In this document: piece by piece, positions 38,089 through 45,836 of the stretch
Layout: each line of letters starts with the position of its first letter
Numbering within the stretch: position 1 is the stretch's first letter
Source of the DNA: Metabacillus litoralis
GTDB lineage: Bacteria > Bacillota > Bacilli > Bacillales > Bacillaceae
Reading direction: 5' to 3'
Length of the DNA stretch: 64,000 nucleotides
Assembly (NCBI RefSeq): GCF_003667825.1
Contig: NZ_CP033043.1
Location: forward strand, 311,001 to 375,000
Made by a program: the position numbers and the translations under genes
Notes under the pieces: generated by a model
Databases searched by the model: none
What the model saw: the letters and a program-made list of their open reading frames with translations, nothing else
What the model was told of the DNA's origin: nothing

Positions 38089-38127
38089 AAAAAATGCTGA
38101 GAATTCGCAAAGCGAATCTCAGCATTT
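38089..38127 (-). terminator. intrinsic terminator for the Cys/His-rich gene
   Basis: AAATGCTGAGA...TTCGC pairs with GCGAA...TCTCAGCATTT. On the minus strand the stem is followed by six T. Confidence 0.85.
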
Positions 38128-38158
38128 AACGCCACATGTTAAATGAGAAGAAGATTAT

Positions 38159-38344
38159 CTAGCAGCAATGGTCATGGTGTCTAAAGCGAGAGCAGCAAGA
38201 ATGTCTAAAACGTGGGAAACAAGAATATCTAAAGTGAGAACCGAAAAAATTACAGCGATGTCTAAAAAAGTGGTCAAAGTGGAAGTCTTCGTGACAGAGT
38301 GAATGGCAGCTGCAAGATTTTTTCTTTTTGCAGGAACAGCTCAT
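38159..38344 (-). CDS. small Cys/His/Phe-rich coat-like protein
   Basis: A 61-aa protein, MSCSCKKKKSCSCHSLC at its start, then alternating Phe/Arg/His/Cys (FRHRCNFFGSHF) and ending HHDHCC. Composition is that of a spore coat structural or metal-binding peptide. Start ATG 38344 follows GGGAGGTG. A SigK-like -10 (CATAAGATA on the minus strand, 38375-38383) lies upstream. No named family recognised. Confidence 0.7.
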   Translation of the reverse strand: MSCSCKKKKSCSCHSLCHEDFHFDHFFRHRCNFFGSHFRYSCFPRFRHSCCSRFRHHDHCC

Positions 38345-38444
38345 AATTTCACCTCCCTTCAAAATCAGATAGTATATCTTATGTGGATAATACTAGATTG
38401 AAAGGGATAAAGGGGTAGAAAAAGAGAGTTAGAAGAAGGTAATA

Positions 38445-39179
38445 TTAGCAGCAATCGTCTTTCTTTTCCATAATGGAAACGGACGTAATAGATTCAAATG
38501 GCAAGATGCGAAACTCATCTTTTTTCTCTTTACATGTTTGTTTCTTTTTAATAACTCTTTTCTGCATAAGTCGGTTTCTTTTCACTTTTTTCTTCTTCTT
38601 TTCTTTTTTCATAACATCAATCTCAACAAAATCAGCTCCAACAAAACAGATCCTTCCTTGAAGCATTTCTTCTTCGTTTTCTCCACACTCTAGTTCAATT
38701 TTTACGTCACAATCAATTAATTGGCGTAGTCTAAAGGCCATGCCTCCTTCTAGACCAGCTAAACGGAAACGGAAACGATCATCGCAAATAAAGTGATTGT
38801 TTAAGCAAAAATCATCATGGAAATCAAACGAATCATGGTGATGAAAATTACATTCTTTTACGACAAAGCGTCTGTCAAAAATAACTGGATGCTTACACGT
38901 TTCAAAATGATCATGCTGATCAAATTTCTTACAATCACAGTTGTGGTGGTGATGATGCTTGTGATCATGTTTCTTGCAATCACAATCAAGTTGGTGATGG
39001 TGCCTAGGTTTTTTGCATTTAGGACAATGGTCGTAGTCACGATGATAATGACGGTGTTCATGACATTCATGGCAGTCATCATGGAAATCTTGTCCATGCT
39101 TTTTACATTTGTGATAGTCATGATGATACCCAATTTGTTTATCATGGTAATGATAGTCTTTGTGATCATGATAGTTCAT
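38445..39179 (-). CDS. His-rich spore coat-like protein with C-terminal Sm-like domain
   Basis: A 244-aa protein. Residues 1-100 are made largely of His, Asp, Tyr, Lys and Cys (many HDH/HHH and CxC/CxxC groups), a strong metal-binding composition. Residues about 145-240 hold the barrel unit: FRLRQLIDCDVKIELECGEN, then GRICFVGADFVEID, a Lys-rich insertion, and RILPFESITSVSIM. The C-terminal part aligns with the 41192 product. ATG 39179 follows AAAGGAGG; the longer frame lacks a site. It may bind Mn or Cu at the spore surface (inference). Confidence 0.72.
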   Translation of the reverse strand: MNYHDHKDYHYHDKQIGYHHDYHKCKKHGQDFHDDCHECHEHRHYHRDYDHCPKCKKPRHHHQLDCDCKKHDHKHHHHHNCDCKKFDQHDHFETCKHPVIFDRRFVVKECNFHHHDSFDFHDDFCLNNHFICDDRFRFRLAGLEGGMAFRLRQLIDCDVKIELECGENEEEMLQGRICFVGADFVEIDVMKKEKKKKKVKRNRLMQKRVIKKKQTCKEKKDEFRILPFESITSVSIMEKKDDCC

Positions 39180-39400
39180 ACTTTTTCCTCCTTTAATAAA
39201 TTCAACTTTATATTTCATAGGGGAGATATCGGTAAGGACGCCTGAAAGAGTTATCCATCTTGATTAACCCTATAATAATTATGGTATGTTTTTCCAATGG
39301 AAAGGGATTAAACATATGTCTAAAGTACTGAAATTCCGCTAATATCATAGACCGGTAACATACATAAAACATAGTATGTTAAAAAATAGGAGGTAACATA

Positions 39401-39814
39401 ATGAGAAAGCTAACAATCACGACCATGACTTCCTTCTTGTTTTTCTTAATAACTGCTTGTCAGAACCCTTCTAGTCATCATGAACATGGCTTGCAGGGCA
39501 AAGAAGAATTTATTGATGTTTCAGTTCAGCTTAATCCAGAGGAGATAAAAGCGGGTGTTTCATTTTCGATACAGCTTCATATTACTCAAATGGAGAATGA
39601 TATAAATCATGCAGATGATGTACGAATAGATGTGTGGAAGGATGGAGAAGAATCAAAGAAAACCACGTATGAAGCGACTTTTGACGGAAAGGGAATGTAT
39701 ATCGTTGACCTACTGCTCGAGGAATCAGGTTCTTATAAGATGATGTATCACGTTACAGCAAAAGAACAGCATGTAATGAATGAGGTTCCTTTTACAGTCC
39801 AGGAGGGGAATTAA
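39401..39814 (+). CDS. YtkA/FixH-like lipoprotein
   Basis: A 137-aa exported protein with signal peptide and lipobox LITAC. A beta-sandwich region like the YtkA/FixH family follows (VSVQLNPEEIKAGVSFSIQL; ending YHVTAKEQHVMNEVPFTV). Such proteins often accompany Sco and copper-handling genes. TAGGAGG precedes the ATG. It ends 1 base before the Sco gene start, so the three genes 39401-41131 are one unit. Confidence 0.8.
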   Translation: MRKLTITTMTSFLFFLITACQNPSSHHEHGLQGKEEFIDVSVQLNPEEIKAGVSFSIQLHITQMENDINHADDVRIDVWKDGEESKKTTYEATFDGKGMYIVDLLLEESGSYKMMYHVTAKEQHVMNEVPFTVQEGN

Positions 39815-39815
39815 C

Positions 39816-40421
39816 TTGAAGAACAGGAAAATGATTGTAAATGGTCTGGTTGCTATGTTTATCTTAGCAGGTTTTTTTCTTATTTCTTCTTTCTGGCCAA
39901 AAGAAGAAAGGCTCCCTGTTCTAGATAAAGTAGAACCGTTTGTTTTGCAATCGATTGATGAGCAAAGCTATGATTCGGATAATGGAAAAGTCAAATTATT
40001 AACCTTTTTTTACACAAAATGTCCTGATATATGCCCTCTCACTATGGTTGATTTTCAAAAGTTACAATCCGAGCTTCAAAGAAAAGGTCTTTTTGGAGAA
40101 AAGGTAGAACTGGTGGCGATTACTCTTGATCCTGAAAATGATACCATTGAAGTAATTAAAGATTATTCACAGGCATTCAAGGCAAATCCTCAAGGCTGGA
40201 AATTCCTAAGGGGGTCTGAAGAACAGACTCAGAAGATTGCAGACCTTTATCATATGAAATACAAGAAATTCGAAGGTGATTTTATTGCTCATAACACAAC
40301 AATGTTCTTAATCGATCAGGAGCAGCAAATAAGAGGTCTGTATGATATGGCTAATCAAAACGAAGCAGTTAAAGTAGATGATATTGTAATTGCAATGGAA
40401 GAGCTTGTTGTGGATGAATAA
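39816..40421 (+). CDS. SCO1/SenC family copper chaperone
   Basis: A 201-aa membrane-anchored thioredoxin-fold protein. The CxxxC motif lies in KCPDICPLTMVDF and the conserved copper-ligand His in FIAHNTTMFLID. One N-terminal membrane helix precedes. TTG 39816 lies 7 bases after AGGAGGGG. Sco proteins deliver copper to oxidase centres; here a role in loading the nearby multicopper oxidase is plausible. The SG-1 mnx operon likewise contains a Sco-like gene (mnxC). Confidence 0.88.
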   Translation: MKNRKMIVNGLVAMFILAGFFLISSFWPKEERLPVLDKVEPFVLQSIDEQSYDSDNGKVKLLTFFYTKCPDICPLTMVDFQKLQSELQRKGLFGEKVELVAITLDPENDTIEVIKDYSQAFKANPQGWKFLRGSEEQTQKIADLYHMKYKKFEGDFIAHNTTMFLIDQEQQIRGLYDMANQNEAVKVDDIVIAMEELVVDE

Positions 40422-40423
40422 CG

Positions 40424-41131
40424 GTGGTTGATGTAAATGTCTTTTTAGCCTTTGGAGCTGGATTCTTGTCCTTTCTCTCACCTTGCTGTCTTCCTTTATA
40501 TCCTGTTTTTTTATCCTATATAACAGGCATATCTGTTCATGAATTAAGAGAGGGGGCAAAAGGGAAGCAACAAGTTGTCATGTTTCACACACTTTCGTTC
40601 TTGCTAGGCTTTTCAATTATTTTTATCGTGTTAGGACTGTCAACCTCTTGGATAAGCCACATATTTATTCAATACCAGGATTTCATTAGACAAATTGGGG
40701 CAGTTTTCATCCTGTTTTTTGGGTTTGTAACGATCGGACTCTTGAAGCCAAGGGTACTCTTTAGGGAGAAAAGAATAAAGCTAAAGAAAAGACCTTCAGG
40801 CTATGTGGGGTCAATTTTAATTGGAGTTGGATTTGCAGCTGGGTGGACGCCGTGTGTGGGGCCGATTCTTGCCTCGGTTATTGCTCTTGGACTTTATACG
40901 GGGGAAGGATTTCTTTTTATGATGTCCTATATGCTCGGATTTTCTATACCCTTTTTTGTAATGGCCTTTTTTCTAGAAAAAACAAATTCCTTAAGAAAAT
41001 ATAGTCAAAGGTTTATGAAACTGTCAGGGATGATGATGATCGTTGTGGGGCTCCTCTTATTTTTTGATATTCTCACAAAGCTTACTAGCTTTCTGACTGA
41101 ATATATTTATAAAGGTTTTACAGGTTTTTAA
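40424..41131 (+). CDS. CcdA-like thiol:disulfide transporter
   Basis: A 235-aa membrane protein with six helices of the CcdA/DsbD family. Redox Cys lie in SPCCLPLYP (TM1) and GWTPCVGPI (TM4). CcdA passes reducing equivalents outward to thioredoxin-like proteins, here probably the adjacent Sco protein. The GTG at 40424 starts 2 bases after the Sco stop with only a weak site, suggesting translational coupling. Confidence 0.85.
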   Translation: MVDVNVFLAFGAGFLSFLSPCCLPLYPVFLSYITGISVHELREGAKGKQQVVMFHTLSFLLGFSIIFIVLGLSTSWISHIFIQYQDFIRQIGAVFILFFGFVTIGLLKPRVLFREKRIKLKKRPSGYVGSILIGVGFAAGWTPCVGPILASVIALGLYTGEGFLFMMSYMLGFSIPFFVMAFFLEKTNSLRKYSQRFMKLSGMMMIVVGLLLFFDILTKLTSFLTEYIYKGFTGF

Positions 41132-41138
41132 AAGAATA

Positions 41139-41181
41139 GACTCAGTAGCTGGCACCTTAATATAAATGAGCCACTGAGTCC
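41139..41181. terminator. bidirectional terminator
   Basis: GACTCAGTAGCT pairs with GCCACTGAGTC between convergent genes. Confidence 0.7.
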
Positions 41182-41191
41182 TTATAAATTC

Positions 41192-41596
41192 TTAAAGATC
41201 AATACACTTAATTGATTCCATAGGGATGATTCTTTTTTTGGCCGCATATCTTTCTTTTGGTTGTTTATAATGTTCCCATTCTTTATGAGGTTTTTCATTC
41301 TCATGATTTAGACAGACTTCAATAAAGTCACTACCAACAAAATCTAGTTTTGCTCTTATTTTCTCAATATTTTCTCCAGAAAACATTTCGATTGTAATAT
41401 CGCAATCAATTAGCTTGCGTAATCGAAAGGAAAATTCATTGCTAAGAGTTTTTTTACATGTGAATTCACGACCAAAGCAGTCTTCCCTATCTTGAAATGT
41501 TTCGTCATGACATGAACAGCGGCTAGGTGATAAATGACGATTAAACTTCTTAACTTCCTTAAACTCCATAAATGCTAAAAATTCATCATAGTTCAT
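41192..41596 (-). CDS. Sm-like barrel protein, paralogue of the His-rich coat protein C-terminus
   Basis: A 134-aa protein. The C-terminal half (FSFRLRKLIDCDITIEMFSG, then KLDFVGSDFIEV and RIIPMESIKCIDL) aligns closely with the 38445 protein. The N-terminus has a Cys/His cluster (CSCHDETFQDREDCFGREFTC). AAGGAGG lies about 10 bases before the ATG. A SigK-like -10 (CATATTTTA, 41639-41647, minus) is upstream, with a poor -35. Probably a spore coat component. Confidence 0.7.
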   Translation of the reverse strand: MNYDEFLAFMEFKEVKKFNRHLSPSRCSCHDETFQDREDCFGREFTCKKTLSNEFSFRLRKLIDCDITIEMFSGENIEKIRAKLDFVGSDFIEVCLNHENEKPHKEWEHYKQPKERYAAKKRIIPMESIKCIDL

Positions 41597-41863
41597 TTAG
41601 TGAATTGCCTCCTTATATCCTATTTTTGTGTTCATACTTAAAATATGTAAGAAAATAACATAATGATTAGTTCACCTGTCTCGTCTATTAAAAATAGGTG
41701 TGGGGACTACACATGAGTTAGTGATAACGATCTATCAGTCTAGAACCAAAATTTAGGCGACTTCCCTCTTAGAAAATAGTTATTCGTCCATACAGATAGG
41801 GCACTAGTTTAATATCCTATAGTATCTCGTAGGAGAAAAAATGATTAGAAAAGAGGGAGAGCA

Positions 41864-42112
41864 GTGGAAGAAAAGAGTAAAAAGTGTATAAAAGAGGTAT
41901 TAATGACAGTTCCTCCAAATTATCCTGTTAATACAATTTATCTAAATGGTGTACCAGTAAAGGTTTGGGCATTTTCTAATATGGATTGTGAAAAGTGTGT
42001 AGCTTATTTTATAAATGAAGAAGGTCAGGTACTTATTTTTGATATTGAAAAAATAGATGGTATTTCCTTTGGGGAACTAGAAGATGATGATTTTGATGAT
42101 GATGATTGTTAG
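41864..42112 (+). CDS. small acidic-tailed protein, family member 1
   Basis: An 82-aa protein with one compact domain: KCIKEVLMTVPPNYPVNTIY, then LNGVPVKVWAFSNMDCEKC, AYFINEEGQ and KIDGISFGELED, ending in an Asp/Glu-rich tail with terminal Cys. Members 2 and 3 follow in tandem, and the same domain ends the 43125 coiled-coil protein. GTG 41864 follows AGAGGGAGA. The family is not known to me. A late-sporulation role is inferred from neighbours. Confidence 0.72.
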   Translation: MEEKSKKCIKEVLMTVPPNYPVNTIYLNGVPVKVWAFSNMDCEKCVAYFINEEGQVLIFDIEKIDGISFGELEDDDFDDDDC

Positions 42113-42204
42113 TTAAAAAAGCTCGCTCTAACTTTACTTACCATTTACTTGGCTTTTCTTCCTGTTTGATACGCCTTTTTTTCTATTAATTTGACACTTG
42201 TCTA

Positions 42205-42233
42205 TACAAAAATATATTTCCTTTCATAGTGTA
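42205..42233 (+). promoter_or_regulatory. candidate SigK promoter
   Basis: TACA (42205-42208), 16 bases, CATAGTGTA (42225-42233) is a full match to mACm-N16-CATAnnnTA apart from the first base. The word GTCTATACA at its -35 recurs at the next gene. Confidence 0.6.
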
Positions 42234-42281
42234 CATTATCTCTCAAGTTTTGAGAAATTTAACTTGAAAGGAAGGAATAGT

Positions 42282-42599
42282 ATGAGTTCAAAAAAAGGTA
42301 GTAAAGGCAAAAGTCAACAGTCTAGTACTTGGGATCAATTATTACAGCCCAAGGAGCAAAAGCCAAAAAGTTGTATCGAAGATATTCTAAAAAAACTTCC
42401 TCCTAGTTATCCAGTAGGAGCGATCTTTTTAAATGGTTTACTAGTACCTGTTGCTGCTATTTCAAATGTATGTGATTGCTGTGCCTACTTTATTGGTGAA
42501 GACGGTCAAGTCGTTGTTGTAGATGCAGGAAAAGTCGAAGGTATATCATTTGGAGAAGCTGAAGCTGAAGAAGAAGAAGAAGAAAATGGTGGATGCTAG
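42282..42599 (+). CDS. small acidic-tailed protein, family member 2
   Basis: A 105-aa protein. A Ser/Lys/Gln-rich N-terminus (about 30 residues) leads into the family domain: SCIEDILKKLPPSYPVGAIF, LNGLLVPVAAISNVCDCCAYF, GEDGQVVVVDAGKVEGISFGE, then a poly-Glu tail and terminal Cys. ATG 42282 follows AAAGGAAGG; the longer open frame runs through the promoter. It has its own promoter and terminator. Shares over half its domain residues with member 3. Confidence 0.77.
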   Translation: MSSKKGSKGKSQQSSTWDQLLQPKEQKPKSCIEDILKKLPPSYPVGAIFLNGLLVPVAAISNVCDCCAYFIGEDGQVVVVDAGKVEGISFGEAEAEEEEEENGGC

Positions 42600-42604
42600 T
42601 AATT

Positions 42605-42635
42605 AAGGTGCGGTAATAAGTACGCACCTTTTTTG
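42605..42635 (+). terminator. intrinsic terminator
   Basis: AAGGTGCG pairs with CGCACCTT and six T follow. Confidence 0.88.
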
Positions 42636-42764
42636 TACTTTCAGAAAGTGAAAACTAAGGTTTAAGCCATTAGCACGATACTGAAAAACCAATTTTAAAT
42701 CTAAGATTATTAGTCTATTATCCTATTGAAAATGCCCTTTTTATTTATCTATTATACTAGTCTA

Positions 42765-42792
42765 TACATTAATGAATCCTCTTCATATAGTA
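42765..42792 (+). promoter_or_regulatory. candidate SigK promoter
   Basis: TACA (42765-42768), 15 bases, CATATAGTA (42784-42792). The flanking words GTCTATACA and CTTCATA are the same as at 42.2 kb, so the promoters duplicated with the genes. Confidence 0.58.
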
Positions 42793-42842
42793 TATTAACT
42801 CTGAAAAGTCAGAGAATATATAATCGGAAGGGGAAATTTGTA

Positions 42843-43085
42843 ATGTCAGATTACAAAAAAACTTGTATTGAGGATATTCTAAAAAAACTACCTCCAGGGT
42901 ATCCAATGGGAGGACTTTTCTTAAACGGGTTATTAGTACCTGTTACAAACATCTCAAATGTGTGTGACTGTTGTGCTTACTTTGTTGGTGAAGACGGTCA
43001 AGTCGTTGTTGTCGACACTAATAAAGTTGACGGGCTATCTTTTGGAGAAGTAGAAGCTGAAGAAGAAGAAGAAGAAGAAGCTTAA
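42843..43085 (+). CDS. small acidic-tailed protein, family member 3
   Basis: An 80-aa protein, nearly all family domain: TCIEDILKKLPPGYPMGGLF, LNGLLVPVTNISNVCDCCAYF, GEDGQVVVVDTNKVDGLSFGE and an all-Glu tail ending in Ala. ATG 42843 lies after AAGGGGAAATTTGTA. The longer upstream frame crosses the promoter and is rejected. Three conserved Cys (CIEDI and CDCC) invite a cross-linking or metal role. Confidence 0.77.
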   Translation: MSDYKKTCIEDILKKLPPGYPMGGLFLNGLLVPVTNISNVCDCCAYFVGEDGQVVVVDTNKVDGLSFGEVEAEEEEEEEA

Positions 43086-43093
43086 CCATTTTG

Positions 43094-43124
43094 GGAGCGA
43101 TACTGCAAGTATCGCTCCTTTTTA
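43094..43124. terminator. terminator between convergent genes
   Basis: GGAGCGATAC pairs with GTATCGCTCC, followed by five T on the plus strand. Confidence 0.88.
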
Positions 43125-44750
43125 TTAATTGTAATCATTTGGTTTATTATCAAATGTTTCTTTCCCCCAATTCACTCCATCTATCTTATTACAATCAACA
43201 GTTTTAACCTGCAGTTCATCTGTAAAATGAGCAATACTACCTTCAGAACTTATATTTAAGAATCGAGTAACATCTATATTTTTTCCATTAATTAAGATAG
43301 AATCAATTGGGAAATTCGAAGGCAACCCTTTAAATAATTCTACGAATGGTCCTTTATAGTTCGTTTTTATAAGTTCTCTTTTAAGGTCAACATTTTCTTT
43401 TACTTGATCATTTAATTTTTGAATTAATTCCCCATATTTTTTATCAGCTTCATTAGTTGAAGTAGAGAGTTCGTATTGAGTTTGCTGTTCTGTAGAGGAG
43501 TTAAACATTGCAAAATTCAAGGCAACTGTTTTTGCGATGTGACGTTTTAGAGCTTTTATTCTTTTCTTCATGTTGTTGTGAAGCTCATTGTACATATCTT
43601 CATATTTTTTCACTTGATAAAGTAGTTCTTCTTTTTGGGAAAAAAGTTCTTCATATAAATTTTTATGGATATGATCATGATCAAGTAAATGTTGGTCTAA
43701 CTTTGAAATACATGTTTCATGTTCATTTAGCTGATGAAACAAGTGATTATGTTGCTCATCTATATCCAACAGTTTAGCGTGAAGAAGTTGGTATAGAGCT
43801 TCTTGTTGAGACAAGCGGTCTGAGAAGTTGCTCATTTTTCGATCATGATCGTGTATAGAAGAAGTAACCTTTTCGTTTATTTTATTTTGAGCAAGCAACT
43901 GATCGTTAAGCTTGTTATATTGTTGTTCTACGTCTTCGTTTATTTTATCTTGAACAAGTAACTTATTGTTAAGCTTGTTATAATGTTGTTCCACATCTTT
44001 GTTAATTTCATCTTGAGTAGAAAACTTCTGATTCATTTCATCATGAGCTTTTCTATGTTCGTCTAACTCACTCTTAACGAAATGATTTTGCTCATCTAAT
44101 TGATTAGAAAGCTCAAGATAGTGAGCATCTATTTGTTTTTGTTGAGCTGAAAGTAAACGATTAAGGCTCTCCTGTTCTTGAAAAAGGTTTTCAGTATCCT
44201 TGCCTTGTTGTAACACTTGATCCTTAAGAGAAACTGTTTCATGATTAAATTCAGATAATTGCTTAGAGTATGTTGATTGTAATTCATCTATTTTAGAAAC
44301 ATCTTCTTTTACTTTTTCCATTTCCAGCTTTTGATTGCTTAGTTGGTTAGTATGATTTGCTTGAGTAGAGGAAAGACTGGAAACATTTTGAGAAATAGAT
44401 TGTAAAACTTGACTTTGAGCATTTTGTTTATCAACTAATTCTGCATGAAGGGTAGCTTGTTCCTTAACTTGTTGAGTAATCCACTCTGTGAAATTCGTCT
44501 GCTTTGCAACATGCTGACAAAAATCACTCATTAATCTTTTATTCTTCAACAATAGGTCATTAAACTCGCAATTCAATTCCTCTTGTGCTTTTTCTAACTC
44601 ACCGTTCTTTTCTTTTTGTTTCTCAATATGTTTAAGTACTTTATTTGAATAATATAAACGTTGATTTACATTCATTTGATTTAATTGAGGGTTCACAAAA
44701 ACTTGGGGGAAAACATTTTTTTTGATATAAGCACTAGTAGACAATTTCAT
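43125..44750 (-). CDS. long coiled-coil protein with C-terminal small-protein-family domain
   Basis: A 541-aa protein. Residues about 30-460 are almost continuous coiled coil rich in Gln, Glu, Lys, Asn and His without Pro or Gly. Residues about 470-535 hold the same domain as the three proteins encoded at 41.9-43.1 kb: FVELFKGLPSNFPIDSILIN, GKNIDVTRFLNIS, KIDGVNWGKE. A 21-residue repeat occurs inside the coil. GGGAGGG abuts ATG 44750, so the in-frame TTG at 44744 may be the true start. Likely a filamentous spore-surface component; function unknown. Confidence 0.8.
   Translation of the reverse strand: MKLSTSAYIKKNVFPQVFVNPQLNQMNVNQRLYYSNKVLKHIEKQKEKNGELEKAQEELNCEFNDLLLKNKRLMSDFCQHVAKQTNFTEWITQQVKEQATLHAELVDKQNAQSQVLQSISQNVSSLSSTQANHTNQLSNQKLEMEKVKEDVSKIDELQSTYSKQLSEFNHETVSLKDQVLQQGKDTENLFQEQESLNRLLSAQQKQIDAHYLELSNQLDEQNHFVKSELDEHRKAHDEMNQKFSTQDEINKDVEQHYNKLNNKLLVQDKINEDVEQQYNKLNDQLLAQNKINEKVTSSIHDHDRKMSNFSDRLSQQEALYQLLHAKLLDIDEQHNHLFHQLNEHETCISKLDQHLLDHDHIHKNLYEELFSQKEELLYQVKKYEDMYNELHNNMKKRIKALKRHIAKTVALNFAMFNSSTEQQTQYELSTSTNEADKKYGELIQKLNDQVKENVDLKRELIKTNYKGPFVELFKGLPSNFPIDSILINGKNIDVTRFLNISSEGSIAHFTDELQVKTVDCNKIDGVNWGKETFDNKPNDYN
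43873..44053 (-). repeat. 63-bp tandem repeat inside the coiled-coil gene
   Basis: Nearly three direct copies with period 63 (TCGTTTATTTTAT at 43873, again at 43936, a diverged copy at 43999), each containing GTTAAGCTTGTTATA. They encode 21-residue units with the core INEDVEQQYNKLNDQLLAQN. Confidence 0.85.
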
Positions 44751-44775
44751 CCCTCCCTATATCTACTTATGACAA

Positions 44776-44804
44776 TAATATATGGGTGTTTTGCTCATAA
44801 GGTG
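44776..44804 (-). promoter_or_regulatory. candidate SigK promoter of the coiled-coil gene
   Basis: On the minus strand CACC (44801-44804), 16 bases, CATATATTA (44776-44784), a full match to mACm-N16-CATAnnnTA, about 25 bases before the start codon. Confidence 0.62.
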
Positions 44805-44895
44805 CATATTATACAGAATTTAAACTTGAAAATTTGGCATAAAGAAATGATAGGGTTACAATTTTAAATGACAAAATTGGTTTGGAGTGATATAC

Positions 44896-45669
44896 ATGTA
44901 TTTACCGTCTTTTAACTTATCAGATAAAGTTGCTGTCATAACAGGTGCTGGTAGAGGAATAGGGAAATCGTTAGCTATTGGATTTGCAGAGGCTGGAGCA
45001 GATGTAGTATTGCTATCTCGTACCGAAAAAGACCTTCAAGAAGTAGCGTCAACTATCACTGAGATAGGGAGAAAAGCACTACCTGTTGTTACGGATGTGA
45101 CGAAGCCTGCTGACATTCACTCTGCTATTGAAAGAATTAAGCAGGAAAAGATAAAGGTTGATATCTTGGTGAATAATGCTGGAATGAATATTCGCTCTCA
45201 AGCTTTAGATGTAACAGAAGATGAATGGGATAAAATTATGGACACCAACTTAAAATCTGCTTTTTTCATGTCTCGTGAAATAGGTGCGCTTATGAAGGAG
45301 CAAGGAGATGGGGGAAGAATCATTAATATTTCTTCTGTTGCTGGTAAAATGGCTCTTAGAACAGGAGTTGCATATGGGGCAACAAAAGCAGCGATGATTC
45401 AAATGACAAAAATCCTCGCATTTGAATGGGGGAAATACAATATAAATGTTAATTCAATTGGCCCATGGTATTTTGAAACTCTGTTAACGAAAGAATTACT
45501 TTCGGATGAAGAGTATGTTAAAGACATTTTAGCTGTTACTCCGTTGAAAAGAATTGGACAGCTCCCTGAATTAGTAGGTCCTGCAGTGTTCTTGGCATCA
45601 GAGGCTTCAAGCTACATTAGTGGGCAAACATTGTTTGTAGATGGCGGAATGACAATTAATGGGTTTTGA
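44896..45669 (+). CDS. SDR family oxidoreductase
   Basis: A 257-aa classical short-chain dehydrogenase: cofactor motif TGAGRGIGKSLA, NNAG motif VNNAGMN, catalytic Ser in INISSVAGK and YxxxK as YGATKAA. The sequence after it (NVNSIGPWYFETLLTKEL) resembles gluconate 5-dehydrogenase or 3-oxoacyl reductase types. The ATG at 44896 lies after TTGGAGTG; the GTG at 44887 overlaps it. Substrate not determinable. Confidence 0.87.
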   Translation: MYLPSFNLSDKVAVITGAGRGIGKSLAIGFAEAGADVVLLSRTEKDLQEVASTITEIGRKALPVVTDVTKPADIHSAIERIKQEKIKVDILVNNAGMNIRSQALDVTEDEWDKIMDTNLKSAFFMSREIGALMKEQGDGGRIINISSVAGKMALRTGVAYGATKAAMIQMTKILAFEWGKYNINVNSIGPWYFETLLTKELLSDEEYVKDILAVTPLKRIGQLPELVGPAVFLASEASSYISGQTLFVDGGMTINGF

Positions 45670-45718
45670 TCTCTTTATTACTACCATTGAAGATTAATAT
45701 GTGTAGTTGAAATGAAGT

Positions 45719-45752
45719 GAGAAGAACAAACCAAAAAGGTTTGTTCTCTCTG
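45719..45752 (+). terminator. intrinsic terminator
   Basis: GAGAAGAACAAACC pairs with GGTTTGTTCTCTC. Confidence 0.75.
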
Positions 45753-45836
45753 TACTTCTCTCTGTACTTCTTAATTATATATTTATTTTAACTACAAAAG
45801 GTGTCTAATACAAACTAGATTGGCTGAAATCGCTAA

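Noticed and set aside
38817..39245. 142-aa plus-strand open frame opposite the His-rich gene
   Set aside because: It is the complement of His/Asp codons (giving Met/Val/Ile repeats) and has no ribosome binding site.
42550..43085. GAAGAAGAAG runs as phase-variable microsatellites
   Set aside because: They encode in-frame poly-Glu tails, so length change by three bases would not switch expression; no frameshifting tract is seen.
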